21,630 nucleotides of DNA, taken from contig JAXHTH010000177.1 of NCBI GenBank assembly GCA_034211115.1, positions 1-21,630 on the forward strand, written 5' to 3'. Position numbers and translations under genes: made by a program. The stretch's first letter is position 1. Each line of letters begins with the position of its first letter. Shown in pieces: positions 1 to 7,236 of the stretch. The notes beneath the pieces are model-generated. The model worked only from the letters and a program-made list of their open reading frames with translations. It was not told the DNA's origin and made no database searches. The stretch is from JAXHTH01 sp034211115 (GTDB lineage: Bacteria; Planctomycetota; Phycisphaerae; Phycisphaerales; SM1A02).

Positions 1-325
1 GTCCGAGCGACGCTCGCTGTTCGAGGCCCGTGACGTGTACATCCGGCTTTCACCGACCTTTTTCGCCGACCAGGTCGACGAGCCCGTGCTCGTGATCCAC
101 GGCAAGAAGGACTCCAACCCCGGCACCCTGACCATCCAGTCTGAGGTCTTCTTCGAGGCTGTGCGCGGCTCCGGGGGCACGGCCCGTCTCGTCCTGCTGC
201 CCTTCGAGGACCACGGGTACCGGGCGGTTGAGAGCATCGAGCACGTGCTCTGGGAGCAGATCACGTGGTTCGACAGGTATGTCAAACACGCCGTGCCCCG
301 CAAGACCTCGACTACCGAACAGTGA
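1..325 (+). CDS. S9 family serine peptidase (prolyl oligopeptidase-like), C-terminal end only
   Basis: The open frame enters from the window edge (first full codon at base 2) and stops with TGA at 323-325, so only about 107 C-terminal residues are visible. They match the end of the alpha/beta-hydrolase domain of S9 peptidases. The strand with PVLVIHG leads into KKDSNPGT, where the Asp is the expected catalytic acid, followed by QSE, a GGT-RLVLLP strand and EDHGY, which supplies the catalytic His. The last helix reads WFDRYVK, as in glutamyl-aminopeptidase/GDAP-like members of the family. The nucleophile Ser and the beta-propeller lie upstream, outside the window. The product would cleave peptides; its localisation cannot be judged without the N-terminus. 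The apparent GTG at 35 is internal, not a start, because homologous sequence continues upstream of it. The next gene is on the same strand 157 bases downstream. Confidence 0.85.
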   Translation, partial: SERRSLFEARDVYIRLSPTFFADQVDEPVLVIHGKKDSNPGTLTIQSEVFFEAVRGSGGTARLVLLPFEDHGYRAVESIEHVLWEQITWFDRYVKHAVPRKTSTTEQ

Positions 326-482
326 TGTGAGGATGATGGAGTGAGATTCGACGGGCCGGGCACGGAGGAATCGGAGTTCCTGAAATGAACTGATGACCGA
401 GTCCCCGGCCACGACGGGACTCTCACGTGCCGGACTCATCGGACAAACGCCCCATCCCGACGAAGAAGAAAGGCACGCCACG

Positions 483-1778
483 ATGATGAAGCATGGCCCG
501 CGCGAGAGCGTGTTTTCGCCTCCTGCCCTCGTGATCGCGCTGCTGGCCCTGTCTGCGAGTGCGGCGGGAGTCTCCGATCAACTGTCCGATCCAGCCGGCG
601 CCCCGGGCGACGCGACGAGGCCGCTGAAGGTGTTCGTTCTCGCCGGACAATCCAACATGCAGGGGCATGCGCACATCGGCACATTCGACGCCATGGCCCT
701 CGATCCGAAGACGGCGCCGATTCTCGAGGAGATGTGCAACGCCGACGGCACGCCGCGCGTCTGCGAGGAAGTATGGATCTCATCGATCGGCTGCGCCGAC
801 GAGGAGCAGGTCGGCCCGTTGACCGCCGGCTTCGGCGCCAAAGCGCGCGGCCCCAACATCGGACCTGAATTCACGTTCGGAATCTACCTGCAGAAGCGGC
901 TGGATGAGCCGATCCTGATCATCAAAACCGCCTGGGGCGGCAGGAGCCTGCACACCGATTTCCGCCCGCCGGGCGCCGGCCCCTGCGAATTCGACGATGC
1001 ACAGCTCGCGAGATTCGAGAAGCAGGGAAAGGACATCGAAGCGATCAAAGCCGACAAGGCGAACGCGACGGGCCGGTACTACCGCCTGATGATCGATCAC
1101 GTGAAGAAGGTCCTCGCGGACATCGGGCGGGTGTACCCCGAATACGACCCTGAACAGGGCCACGAGCTGGCGGGCTTTGTCTGGTTCCAGGGCTGGAATG
1201 ACATGGTCGATCGCGGCGTCTATCCCGATCGAGACAAGCCCGGCGGATATGACAAGTACAGCGAACTGTTGGCGCAGTTCATTCGCGATGCGCGCGCGGA
1301 TCTCTCCGCACCACGGATGCCCTTCGTGATCGGCGTCATGGGGGTCGGAGGACCCGTCGACGAGTACCCGCCGGAGCAGCAGCGCTACAGGCGGATTCAC
1401 CACAACTTCCGCACGGCCATGGCCGCGCCGGCCGCCCTGCCCGAGTTCGAGGACAATGTCGTCGCCGTGCTCACCGAGGAGTTCTGGGACAGGGAGGTGG
1501 TCGCGCTTCGGGCGAGGGAGAACAAGATCAGGCAGAGGAAGGATGAAATCAAGGCCGGGATGAATGAGGGTCGGCTGAGTCGCGACGAAGGGGATGCGGC
1601 TCTGGAGCGACTCTATGCGGAGGTCTTCACCGCGCGCGAATTGGTGATACTGCGTGAGAGCACCTCCAACCGGGACTATCACTACATGGGCTCCGCCAGG
1701 ATCATGGCCAGGATCGGCAAGGGCTTCGCCGAGGCGATGGTTGAGATGTTGAAGAAGAACGACTCCTCGCGGAAGTGA
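483..1778 (+). CDS. Secreted sialate O-acetylesterase-type (SASA, SGNH hydrolase) carbohydrate esterase
   Basis: A 431-residue protein if started at ATG 483. This start has a purine-rich AAGAAAGG about ten bases upstream and gives a good signal peptide (hydrophobic core near residues 14-28, ASAAG cleavage region). A longer frame opens at ATG 393 but adds 30 polar residues before the signal. The SASA fold is shown by the block I nucleophile motif GQSNMQG (Ser57), IKTAWGG (about 147-153), FVWFQGWND (232-240) and the C-terminal DYHY (398-401), which should carry the catalytic His. Family members remove acetyl groups from sialic acids or from plant and algal polysaccharides; the substrate here is inferred only. 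A lysine/arginine/glutamate-rich helical stretch at about 335-390 separates the core from the DYHY motif and looks like a subfamily insert. The gene ends 171 bases before the convergent flavoenzyme gene. Confidence 0.85.
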   Translation: MMKHGPRESVFSPPALVIALLALSASAAGVSDQLSDPAGAPGDATRPLKVFVLAGQSNMQGHAHIGTFDAMALDPKTAPILEEMCNADGTPRVCEEVWISSIGCADEEQVGPLTAGFGAKARGPNIGPEFTFGIYLQKRLDEPILIIKTAWGGRSLHTDFRPPGAGPCEFDDAQLARFEKQGKDIEAIKADKANATGRYYRLMIDHVKKVLADIGRVYPEYDPEQGHELAGFVWFQGWNDMVDRGVYPDRDKPGGYDKYSELLAQFIRDARADLSAPRMPFVIGVMGVGGPVDEYPPEQQRYRRIHHNFRTAMAAPAALPEFEDNVVAVLTEEFWDREVVALRARENKIRQRKDEIKAGMNEGRLSRDEGDAALERLYAEVFTARELVILRESTSNRDYHYMGSARIMARIGKGFAEAMVEMLKKNDSSRK

Positions 1779-1949
1779 CGAAACATCGGGCAGCAACGAA
1801 GTTGCGAGGCCCGTCGCGCCTCAACCAGAATCCAGCTCGGGCACAGGGTGAGGGGACGGGATCGATTCCGGTCGCGATCTCGAGGGTGATCGGGATGGAA
1901 CGAAACCGGCTCACGGACGAGCAGATTGCCCTGGCGCTCCGTCAGGCGC

Positions 1950-3038
1950 TCAACGTCTCGTCTCGGCGAGCGCCCAGGCATACTCACGCGCGATGACCGG
2001 TGGTCGATCGGGCTTGAGCTCGACCCATGCACGGTGCGGCCAGTACGGCTCGCGCAGCAGTTGCCGACCCAGTAACACAAGGTCAGCCCGTCCGTTCCTG
2101 ATGATCGCGTCCGCCTGCTCGGGCTCCGTGATCAGGCCAACCGCGCCCGTTGCGATGTCAGCCTCCCGTTTGATCCGCTCCGCCAGCGGAACCTGGTAGC
2201 CGGGGCCGACCGGGATATCGGCCCGCCGCGATGCGCCTCCGCTCGAGCAGTCGATCAGATCAACACCCTCCCGCTTCAGGAGCTGCGCTGTCTCCACGGA
2301 ATCCTCGATCGTCCATCCGCCATCGACCCAGTCCGTGCAGGACAGGCGGACAAGCAGTGGGACGTCATCCGGCAGTGCGCGCCGGACCAGTCGTGCGGTG
2401 TCGATCAGAAAGGTCACGCGATGATCGAAGGGACCCCCGTAGCCATCGGTCCGTTCATTCATCAGCGGCGACAGGAAGCTGTGGCCGAGATAGCCATGCG
2501 CGAAGTGGAGCTCGATCACCTGGAATCCGGCCCTCACCGCGCGCTCCGCGGCTGCGACGAACTTCTCGCTGATCGCGCGGATCTCCGGGATTGTCAGTTC
2601 ATGCGGCACAGGCCCGTCTCTCCCGAAGCGCCTGGCAGTCGGCCCCACCGGCATCCATCCTCCCTTCTCGATCGGGACGAACTTGTTCGGTGTCGGATGA
2701 AAGGGACGATAGCGGGACGCTTTGACCCCCGCATGTGCGAGTTGGATCCCGGGAACCGCGCCGTTTTCCCGCACGAAGTTCGTCAGACGACGCAGGGCCG
2801 GGAGGTGATCGTCCTTCCAGATCCCAAGGCAGTTCGGTGTGATCCGACCGCGCGGTTCGATGCCCGTGGCCTCGGCAATGAGGAGTCCGGCTCCGCCGAC
2901 CGCTCTGGAGCCATGGTGCACGAGATGCCAGTCGGTCGCGAAGCCGTCTTCGCTCGAATACTGACACATTGGTGACATCGCGATCCGATTCCGGAGCGTG
3001 ATGCCCCGCAGTTCAAGTGGTGTGAAGAGGTCAGCCAT
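1950..3038 (-). CDS. NADH:flavin oxidoreductase, Old Yellow Enzyme family (YqjM/NamA-like)
   Basis: A 362-residue FMN-dependent ene-reductase, about the normal length for the YqjM branch of the Old Yellow Enzyme family. These enzymes use NAD(P)H to reduce activated C=C bonds. Visible marks are the N-terminal MSPMCQYS with Cys25 and Tyr27 (equivalent to the redox-tuning Cys and the Tyr of YqjM), GIQLAHAG (Gln100, flavin contact), the substrate-binding pair His178/His181 in HFAHGYLGHSFLSP, LLVRLS (Arg231) and the phosphate-binding C-terminus GLITEPEQAD...LVLLGRQLLREPYW. The ATG at 3038 is chosen because MADLFTPLELRG is the canonical N-terminus. The frame stays open up to 3746, but that extension is a Ser/Ala/Arg-rich shadow of plus-strand sequence. 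It is probably cytosolic and stands alone, convergent with the esterase gene. The physiological substrate cannot be deduced. Confidence 0.93.
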   Translation of the reverse strand: MADLFTPLELRGITLRNRIAMSPMCQYSSEDGFATDWHLVHHGSRAVGGAGLLIAEATGIEPRGRITPNCLGIWKDDHLPALRRLTNFVRENGAVPGIQLAHAGVKASRYRPFHPTPNKFVPIEKGGWMPVGPTARRFGRDGPVPHELTIPEIRAISEKFVAAAERAVRAGFQVIELHFAHGYLGHSFLSPLMNERTDGYGGPFDHRVTFLIDTARLVRRALPDDVPLLVRLSCTDWVDGGWTIEDSVETAQLLKREGVDLIDCSSGGASRRADIPVGPGYQVPLAERIKREADIATGAVGLITEPEQADAIIRNGRADLVLLGRQLLREPYWPHRAWVELKPDRPPVIAREYAWALAETRR

Positions 3039-3291
3039 GGTGCGGATTGTAGGGAGCCCGGGCGCGGTTCTGCACCTTGCGCTCAAACCCGACAGGTACT
3101 CCGGACCAATCCGGGACACCAGCCGTCCCGGCGGGAAACCCCGTCGGGCAGGCTCCTTGCGCCGTTCCGACCCATTCGCGAGCGCCCGCATCGCCCGGAG
3201 TTCCCGGGCGCGTGAAGCCGGCCCTGGGACGTCCCGACCCTGCACTGCACGACTGCTCGAGGTCCGCGCTCGGCCGCCGGCTCCGGCGACG

Positions 3292-3672
3292 GTGGCCCGG
3301 GCTGAACCACGCTCCGCCGCAGGCGTGGCCGCTCTCGGCGGGATTGCCGGGACCGCACGGTCGAAGACCCTCGCCGACATCGTGGCTGCCGGCGGTGGGG
3401 AATCCGACAGCAATCGCTTTGACGACGACATCCTGCTGAACGCGGTCATCGCCGCCGATCTCGTGGCCCGCCTGGCCGACCCCGACGCGGGTTTGATGCG
3501 CTTCGCGCCCGACGACTTCGCCTTCGTTCGGCTCGTGCGTGATTTCGGGTACGAGGGTCGGGACGAGGCCGGCGCGTGGGACGCCATCGTTGTTGTGCTG
3601 ACCGACCCCGGGAAAGGCGACCCGATCCCGTGCCGACGGACAACCTCGCGAGCACACGCCGCGAGAGCCTGA
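3292..3672 (+). pseudogene. Fasciclin (FAS1) domain secreted protein, frameshifted remnant
   Basis: From a possible GTG at 3292 the frame reads a signal-like segment (SAAGVAALGGIAGTARS), then KTLADIVAAGGG, ILLNAVIAADLVARLADPDA and FAPDDFAFVRLVRDFGY. This matches the first half of a FAS1 domain: the helix with LL-AV-AADLV and the H1 box FAPxDxAF at residues 71-78. Third positions are almost all G or C along this stretch, so it was a real plus-strand gene. After GKGDPIP (about base 3630) the frame fails: residues become Arg-rich and stop at 3672. A related continuation (PTDNLASTRRESLTVP) is found in another plus frame, and the second FAS1 box (normally YHV) is not recognisable. FAS1 proteins are secreted or surface adhesion and matrix proteins. 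I judge this a decayed copy, though a few sequencing indels could give the same picture. Confidence 0.55.
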
Positions 3673-4221
3673 CCGTGCCGGTGAGCTTCGGCGGTGACAG
3701 GACCTGTTCGGTGTCTCGGTTGCTCCAGTCCCTGCCGACGGGCCATTCACGGTCGGTCTTGGACAGGCGCGGGCAGCGACCAGGTGCGCGACCTGGATTG
3801 CGCCATCAGGAGCGTGCAACATCCGGTGATCGCGTCGGCATCCAGCGGGCAATTCGTGGCTGATGACTCAAGGAACCGCGCCTTTGACAGCGCTAGGGAG
3901 GCTGCCGTCGAGTTCGTAATCAGGGGGTCGATACGGAACGAAGGCCGGCCTGCGCCGCGCGCCCCTCTTGCGCCCCGTCGTGCAGCCGGAAGTCATCGCG
4001 GGAGCCGGTGCGTGCTCCGTTCCGAGTGCGCGGGAAGTCGAGTTCGGGCCGCCGAGATCTCATCGCGAGGCTCCCCGGAAGTCGATGACGGCCGCGCAGC
4101 GTAAGCCATCGCGACCTCTTTCTGCCCAGGCATTTCCAAGGCCGGCGACACCACGCTCAACCCGCCGGACCACCGCAGCGGCACACTCGCAGCGCTCACG
4201 GCTGAACCCGTCCTGATTACA
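3673..4221. other. Non-coding or decayed stretch between the fasciclin remnant and the transporter gene
   Basis: About 550 bases without a credible gene. Short plus-strand stretches (for example around 3770-3930) have protein-like composition but no recognisable domain, and they change frame. They may be further debris of the fasciclin gene. Two perfect inverted repeats are visible. One is CCAGGT-gcgcg-ACCTGG at 3780-3796. The other is CCTGAT-tac-ATCAGG at 4212-4226, which includes the stop codon of the transporter gene. Neither is followed by a T-run on the relevant strand, so I do not call a terminator. Confidence 0.5.
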
Positions 4222-6624
4222 TCAGGCGTTCATGTCCTTCCAGCGCTTCGCCATGCTTCCGAAGATGGCCAGGGCGATGATTGCGGCGACGCCGATGGCG
4301 GCGAAGGGCAGCCAGACCCGGTACTGCGGATGGTACGCCTCCCACAGGAGCTTCGTGGCCAGCTTCGCGGAATCGTCCACCTCGACCGCGACCTGCGCCC
4401 GCGCCTCGTAGGGATTGAGCTGAAGGAGAATCGCGGCGTGGGTCGGGTTGGCAGCCCAGTCCTTTTCTTCGAGCGCCTTCTGGATGAGATCATGGTCTCC
4501 GGCGATGGCCGAATAGTCGATGGTCGAGCCGTCCGCCGTCGCGACGACCGCCTTCGCAGCCGGATCCGATTCGATCATCTCGGTCAGGAGGTCGATGTCC
4601 TTCCTCCAGTCGCGGCGAGCAATGGCGTTGAACCGATGGTGGGGGAGTGTCGCCAGGTACGCGGCCGGGCGAAGATCGGAACCCGTGGGCGGATCGCCAA
4701 AGGGCAGCAGCGCCCGATCGACCGCGGCATCGTCGGCCCCCAGGGCCACGGCGAGGCCGGCGAATGACTTCGTGCGCCCGAGGCTCAGCTTTGCCGGAAG
4801 ATCCGCCACGGGATCGGGAAACTCCATCGTTCTCGCGGCATCCGCCATTCGCTCCGTGCCCTGCGCGAGGTACTCGAGGGCGAGGTTGTCCAGCGTCCGG
4901 GGATCATCGCGAAAGTACTCGTGGAGCATCACGGCAACCGCACGATTCTGCACCACGACACCCTCGGGAGCATCCTCCTGGACGAGATCGCGGACGATCG
5001 GGAAGGCCTCGGCGCGGGTGCACCCCACCGCGGCCGTCAGATGCTCAACGTGAGCTGCGACATTCTCCGCCCGGAGCCGTCCCTCGCCGAGATCCGCGCC
5101 GTGGTCCCGAAGGTAGTCGGATACCTGGTCGATCCGGTCGGGCTGGATGGCGAGATACTGAAGGCAGAGATTCTGCAGATGGCCGTGGTCGTAACGGAAA
5201 TCCTCCTGAAGCCGCCCCGCCGCGGCCTCGGAATCAGGTCCCAGTTCGGCGGCCGCCATTTCGAAGGCCTGGTCCCGGTCGATGTCCAGGACGCCGGGGA
5301 CGATCGCCAGCGAGTCTGACCAGTCCGAGCCTTGTGCCGCGCGGGCCACCAGTTGCGTATCGGTGCCCAGATGTTTCAGGGCAAGCGTCGCCTTCTCGCC
5401 GTAATTGTCGTAGACATAGCCGGCGAGGTAGGAACCGACGAAGAGCCCGACCCCGATGGGGATGTTCACGTAGCCCAGGTACAGCGCCTTCTTTCCGGGA
5501 GGTGCGATCAGACCCAGATACTCGTTCTTCTTCGGCCCGGTCCACATTTCCCCCAGCGAGAAGAAGACGATGCCGCAGAGCAGCATCACGCCGTTCCCGG
5601 TCAGGCCCGCGACCAGTATCCCCGCGGTGGCGATGCACATTCCGACAAGCATCGCGCTGAGGGTTCGCATCTTCCGCGCCGCCCAGGAAAGCGGAACCAT
5701 CAGCAGCACGATCAGCGCCGCGTTCAGGTTGAGCAGCATCTGCTGCTGAACCCCCGGCATGCCGCGATCGCTGTACTCCAGCCATCCCGAGGGCAGCCAG
5801 TCTTTGGCGAGCATCGAGCTGTCGACCCAGTCGGTGATGAAGTTGGGATGCAGGTCCCACAACTGGTACATCATCAGCCAGAAACATGACATGATGGCCA
5901 GCCAGGCGATCAGCCGGGGCTCGAGAATGTTCACGATCGTCCGCACGAGCACGGCGAGCGGGCTCTCCGTCTTGTCCGCCCCGGACGGGACATCCCTGAA
6001 GGTGAGCAGGAGGACCAGGTTGCAGGCGGTGAAGCCCGCGCAGGCGTAGAAGAGGTTCTGCCAGCCTTGCGCGGAATGCGGCCGACCCAGGATCGCGGTG
6101 GCGACGATCGGCGCACCGACCGCCCCGACGTTGACCACCCAGTAGAAGATGCCCCAGCCGACCGAGGAGTTCTTCTTGGTCAGGTTCTGGGCGATGGAGC
6201 CTTGCAGGGCGGGTTTGAAGAACGCGGTGCCCGTCGCCAGCATGAGAATCCCGGCGAAGAAGCCGACGTAATCGTGGAGATTGGCCATCATCAGATAGCC
6301 GATCGCGTTCATGGAGATCGCCATCGCGAGAACGCGCTTGTAGCCGTACCGATCCGCGATGCCCCCGGTGACGATCGGGAGGAACGACTGGAAGACCGCC
6401 CACCAGGCGTAGATCGTCCCCTTGTGCATGGCGGTCAGGTGCAGCCCGCCCGGTTCGGTGGCCTGCATGATGTACAGCGGCACCACCGTGCGGATGCCGA
6501 AGTAGGCAAGCCGCTCGAACGCCTCGATGGAATTGAGCATCCAGAAGGGTCGCCCGAAGGCCCGGCCGCTCGGCTCGTCCGGGGCGGCGGCCGTGGTCGT
6601 GTCGCGGGAAGGGTCGGTTGACAT
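4222..6624 (-). CDS. POT/PTR2 family proton-coupled peptide transporter with large insert between TM11 and TM12
   Basis: An 800-residue membrane protein; ordinary bacterial POT carriers are about 450-520. Start ATG 6624 has GGAGAG six to eleven bases upstream; the open frame to 7047 is discarded. Residues 30-50 hold the POT signature E34-AF-E37-R38-LAYFG, the proton-coupling ExxER motif. FYWVVNVGAVGAP (about 160-172) corresponds to the second PTR2 signature. Eleven hydrophobic segments can be followed up to about residue 407 (the last ends GSYLAGYVYDNYG). A soluble, acidic, helix-rich region then runs to about 766, and a final membrane helix (WLPFAAIGVAAIIALAIFG, 771-789) closes the chain. 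By standard MFS topology this roughly 355-residue loop would face the periplasm. It contains two related units, near 450-500 and 537-600, each ending in a motif like NLxLxYLA. It probably imports di- and tripeptides with protons; the role of the loop is unknown. Confidence 0.88.
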   Translation of the reverse strand: MSTDPSRDTTTAAAPDEPSGRAFGRPFWMLNSIEAFERLAYFGIRTVVPLYIMQATEPGGLHLTAMHKGTIYAWWAVFQSFLPIVTGGIADRYGYKRVLAMAISMNAIGYLMMANLHDYVGFFAGILMLATGTAFFKPALQGSIAQNLTKKNSSVGWGIFYWVVNVGAVGAPIVATAILGRPHSAQGWQNLFYACAGFTACNLVLLLTFRDVPSGADKTESPLAVLVRTIVNILEPRLIAWLAIMSCFWLMMYQLWDLHPNFITDWVDSSMLAKDWLPSGWLEYSDRGMPGVQQQMLLNLNAALIVLLMVPLSWAARKMRTLSAMLVGMCIATAGILVAGLTGNGVMLLCGIVFFSLGEMWTGPKKNEYLGLIAPPGKKALYLGYVNIPIGVGLFVGSYLAGYVYDNYGEKATLALKHLGTDTQLVARAAQGSDWSDSLAIVPGVLDIDRDQAFEMAAAELGPDSEAAAGRLQEDFRYDHGHLQNLCLQYLAIQPDRIDQVSDYLRDHGADLGEGRLRAENVAAHVEHLTAAVGCTRAEAFPIVRDLVQEDAPEGVVVQNRAVAVMLHEYFRDDPRTLDNLALEYLAQGTERMADAARTMEFPDPVADLPAKLSLGRTKSFAGLAVALGADDAAVDRALLPFGDPPTGSDLRPAAYLATLPHHRFNAIARRDWRKDIDLLTEMIESDPAAKAVVATADGSTIDYSAIAGDHDLIQKALEEKDWAANPTHAAILLQLNPYEARAQVAVEVDDSAKLATKLLWEAYHPQYRVWLPFAAIGVAAIIALAIFGSMAKRWKDMNA

Positions 6625-6660
6625 GTGCTCTCCGTGGTCGTCTTTCGGCTCGTCGGCGGG

Positions 6661-6699
6661 CCCCGCACGTGCGGGGTCGGGGTCCGGCGACATCGCCGG
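6661..6699 (-). promoter_or_regulatory. Two adjacent inverted repeats in the leader of the peptide-transporter gene
   Basis: CCCCGCACGTGCGGGG at 6661-6676 is a perfect 16-base palindrome with a CACGTG core. Seven bases further on, CCGGCGA-ca-TCGCCGG (6684-6699) is a second perfect dyad. They lie 37-75 bases upstream of the transporter ATG, where an operator or leader hairpins would act. Function is inferred from position and symmetry only; no -35/-10 pair is convincing here. Confidence 0.35.
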
Positions 6700-7015
6700 C
6701 GTGAAGGAGAATCTGCGTCCGCGAGGAGGAGGCGGATTGGCCGCCGCTCGCCAGCAACCGGCGGGCACAATCCGGGAGAGAATGCAGATCAATCTACCGG
6801 GAGATCGGAGACCGGACAACCGCCCGCGATCCCCCTTACCCCCCGAAGATCGAGGGGCGCAGCGAGATCGCCGCGTGCAGAAACCGCCATGCGAGCAAGG
6901 CCGCCGGACGGGCAGCCGATGGGGTGCCGGGATGTTGAACGCGGTCGGGCAGGAAGCAGGCGTTCGGGGGCGGCGGGCCTCGCGACGCGGCGGCATCGAC
7001 GGGCTTGCATCAGAC

Positions 7016-7045
7016 GCAGGCCCGGATCGGACGAATCGGGCCTGC
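7016..7045. repeat. Strong inverted repeat (9-bp perfect stem, 12-base loop) in the intergenic region
   Basis: GCAGGCCCG (7016-7024) is matched exactly by CGGGCCTGC (7037-7045). GAT and ATC inside the loop could extend the pairing past a one-base bulge. It lies about 190-220 bases beyond the stop of the PhoD-like gene in the direction of transcription. No T-run follows on either strand, so it may be a transcript 3'-end stabiliser or an atypical terminator rather than a classic intrinsic terminator. Confidence 0.4.
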
Positions 7046-7236
7046 ACAGGTGACGCGATCCGCCTCGGGAAGACGGGTTCGGAGGTTCGTATTCGCCGCC
7101 TTCAGGACCCGGATGCGATCCACGAGCGACTATTCGTCGAGGCCCGACAGGCCGCTGAAGCGCGGAATCCGGTTCGGCTGAGTGCCGGGACACGACGGGA
7201 TTCAGGTCGCGCCGCGTGCCGTCGATCGGCCGGATC

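Larger units (their letters stand above)
6625..7236. other. 612-base intergenic region upstream of the peptide-transporter gene
   Basis: This region lies between the stop of the PhoD-like gene and the start of the transporter gene, both on the minus strand. Frames crossing it are Arg/Pro/Ser-rich extensions of neighbouring genes or their shadows, and I see no real CDS. It holds the two dyads at 6661-6699 and the long hairpin at 7016-7045. The transporter promoter must lie here if that gene is transcribed alone, but no sigma-70-like pair stands out in this GC-rich sequence. Confidence 0.5.

Noticed and set aside
780..1796. 338-codon minus-strand frame opposite the esterase
   Set aside because: Shadow of the SASA esterase; no motif, signal or start context.
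3039..3746. 236-residue N-terminal extension of the Old Yellow Enzyme frame
   Set aside because: Ser/Ala/Arg-rich shadow of plus-strand coding sequence (fasciclin remnant). The canonical enzyme N-terminus starts at 3038.
4647..5660. 337-codon plus-strand frame
   Set aside because: Arg/Pro/Ser-rich antisense frame of the peptide transporter.
6625..7047. 141-residue N-terminal extension of the peptide transporter
   Set aside because: Arg/Pro-rich low-quality sequence. The ATG at 6624 has a good ribosome binding site and gives a normal POT N-terminus.
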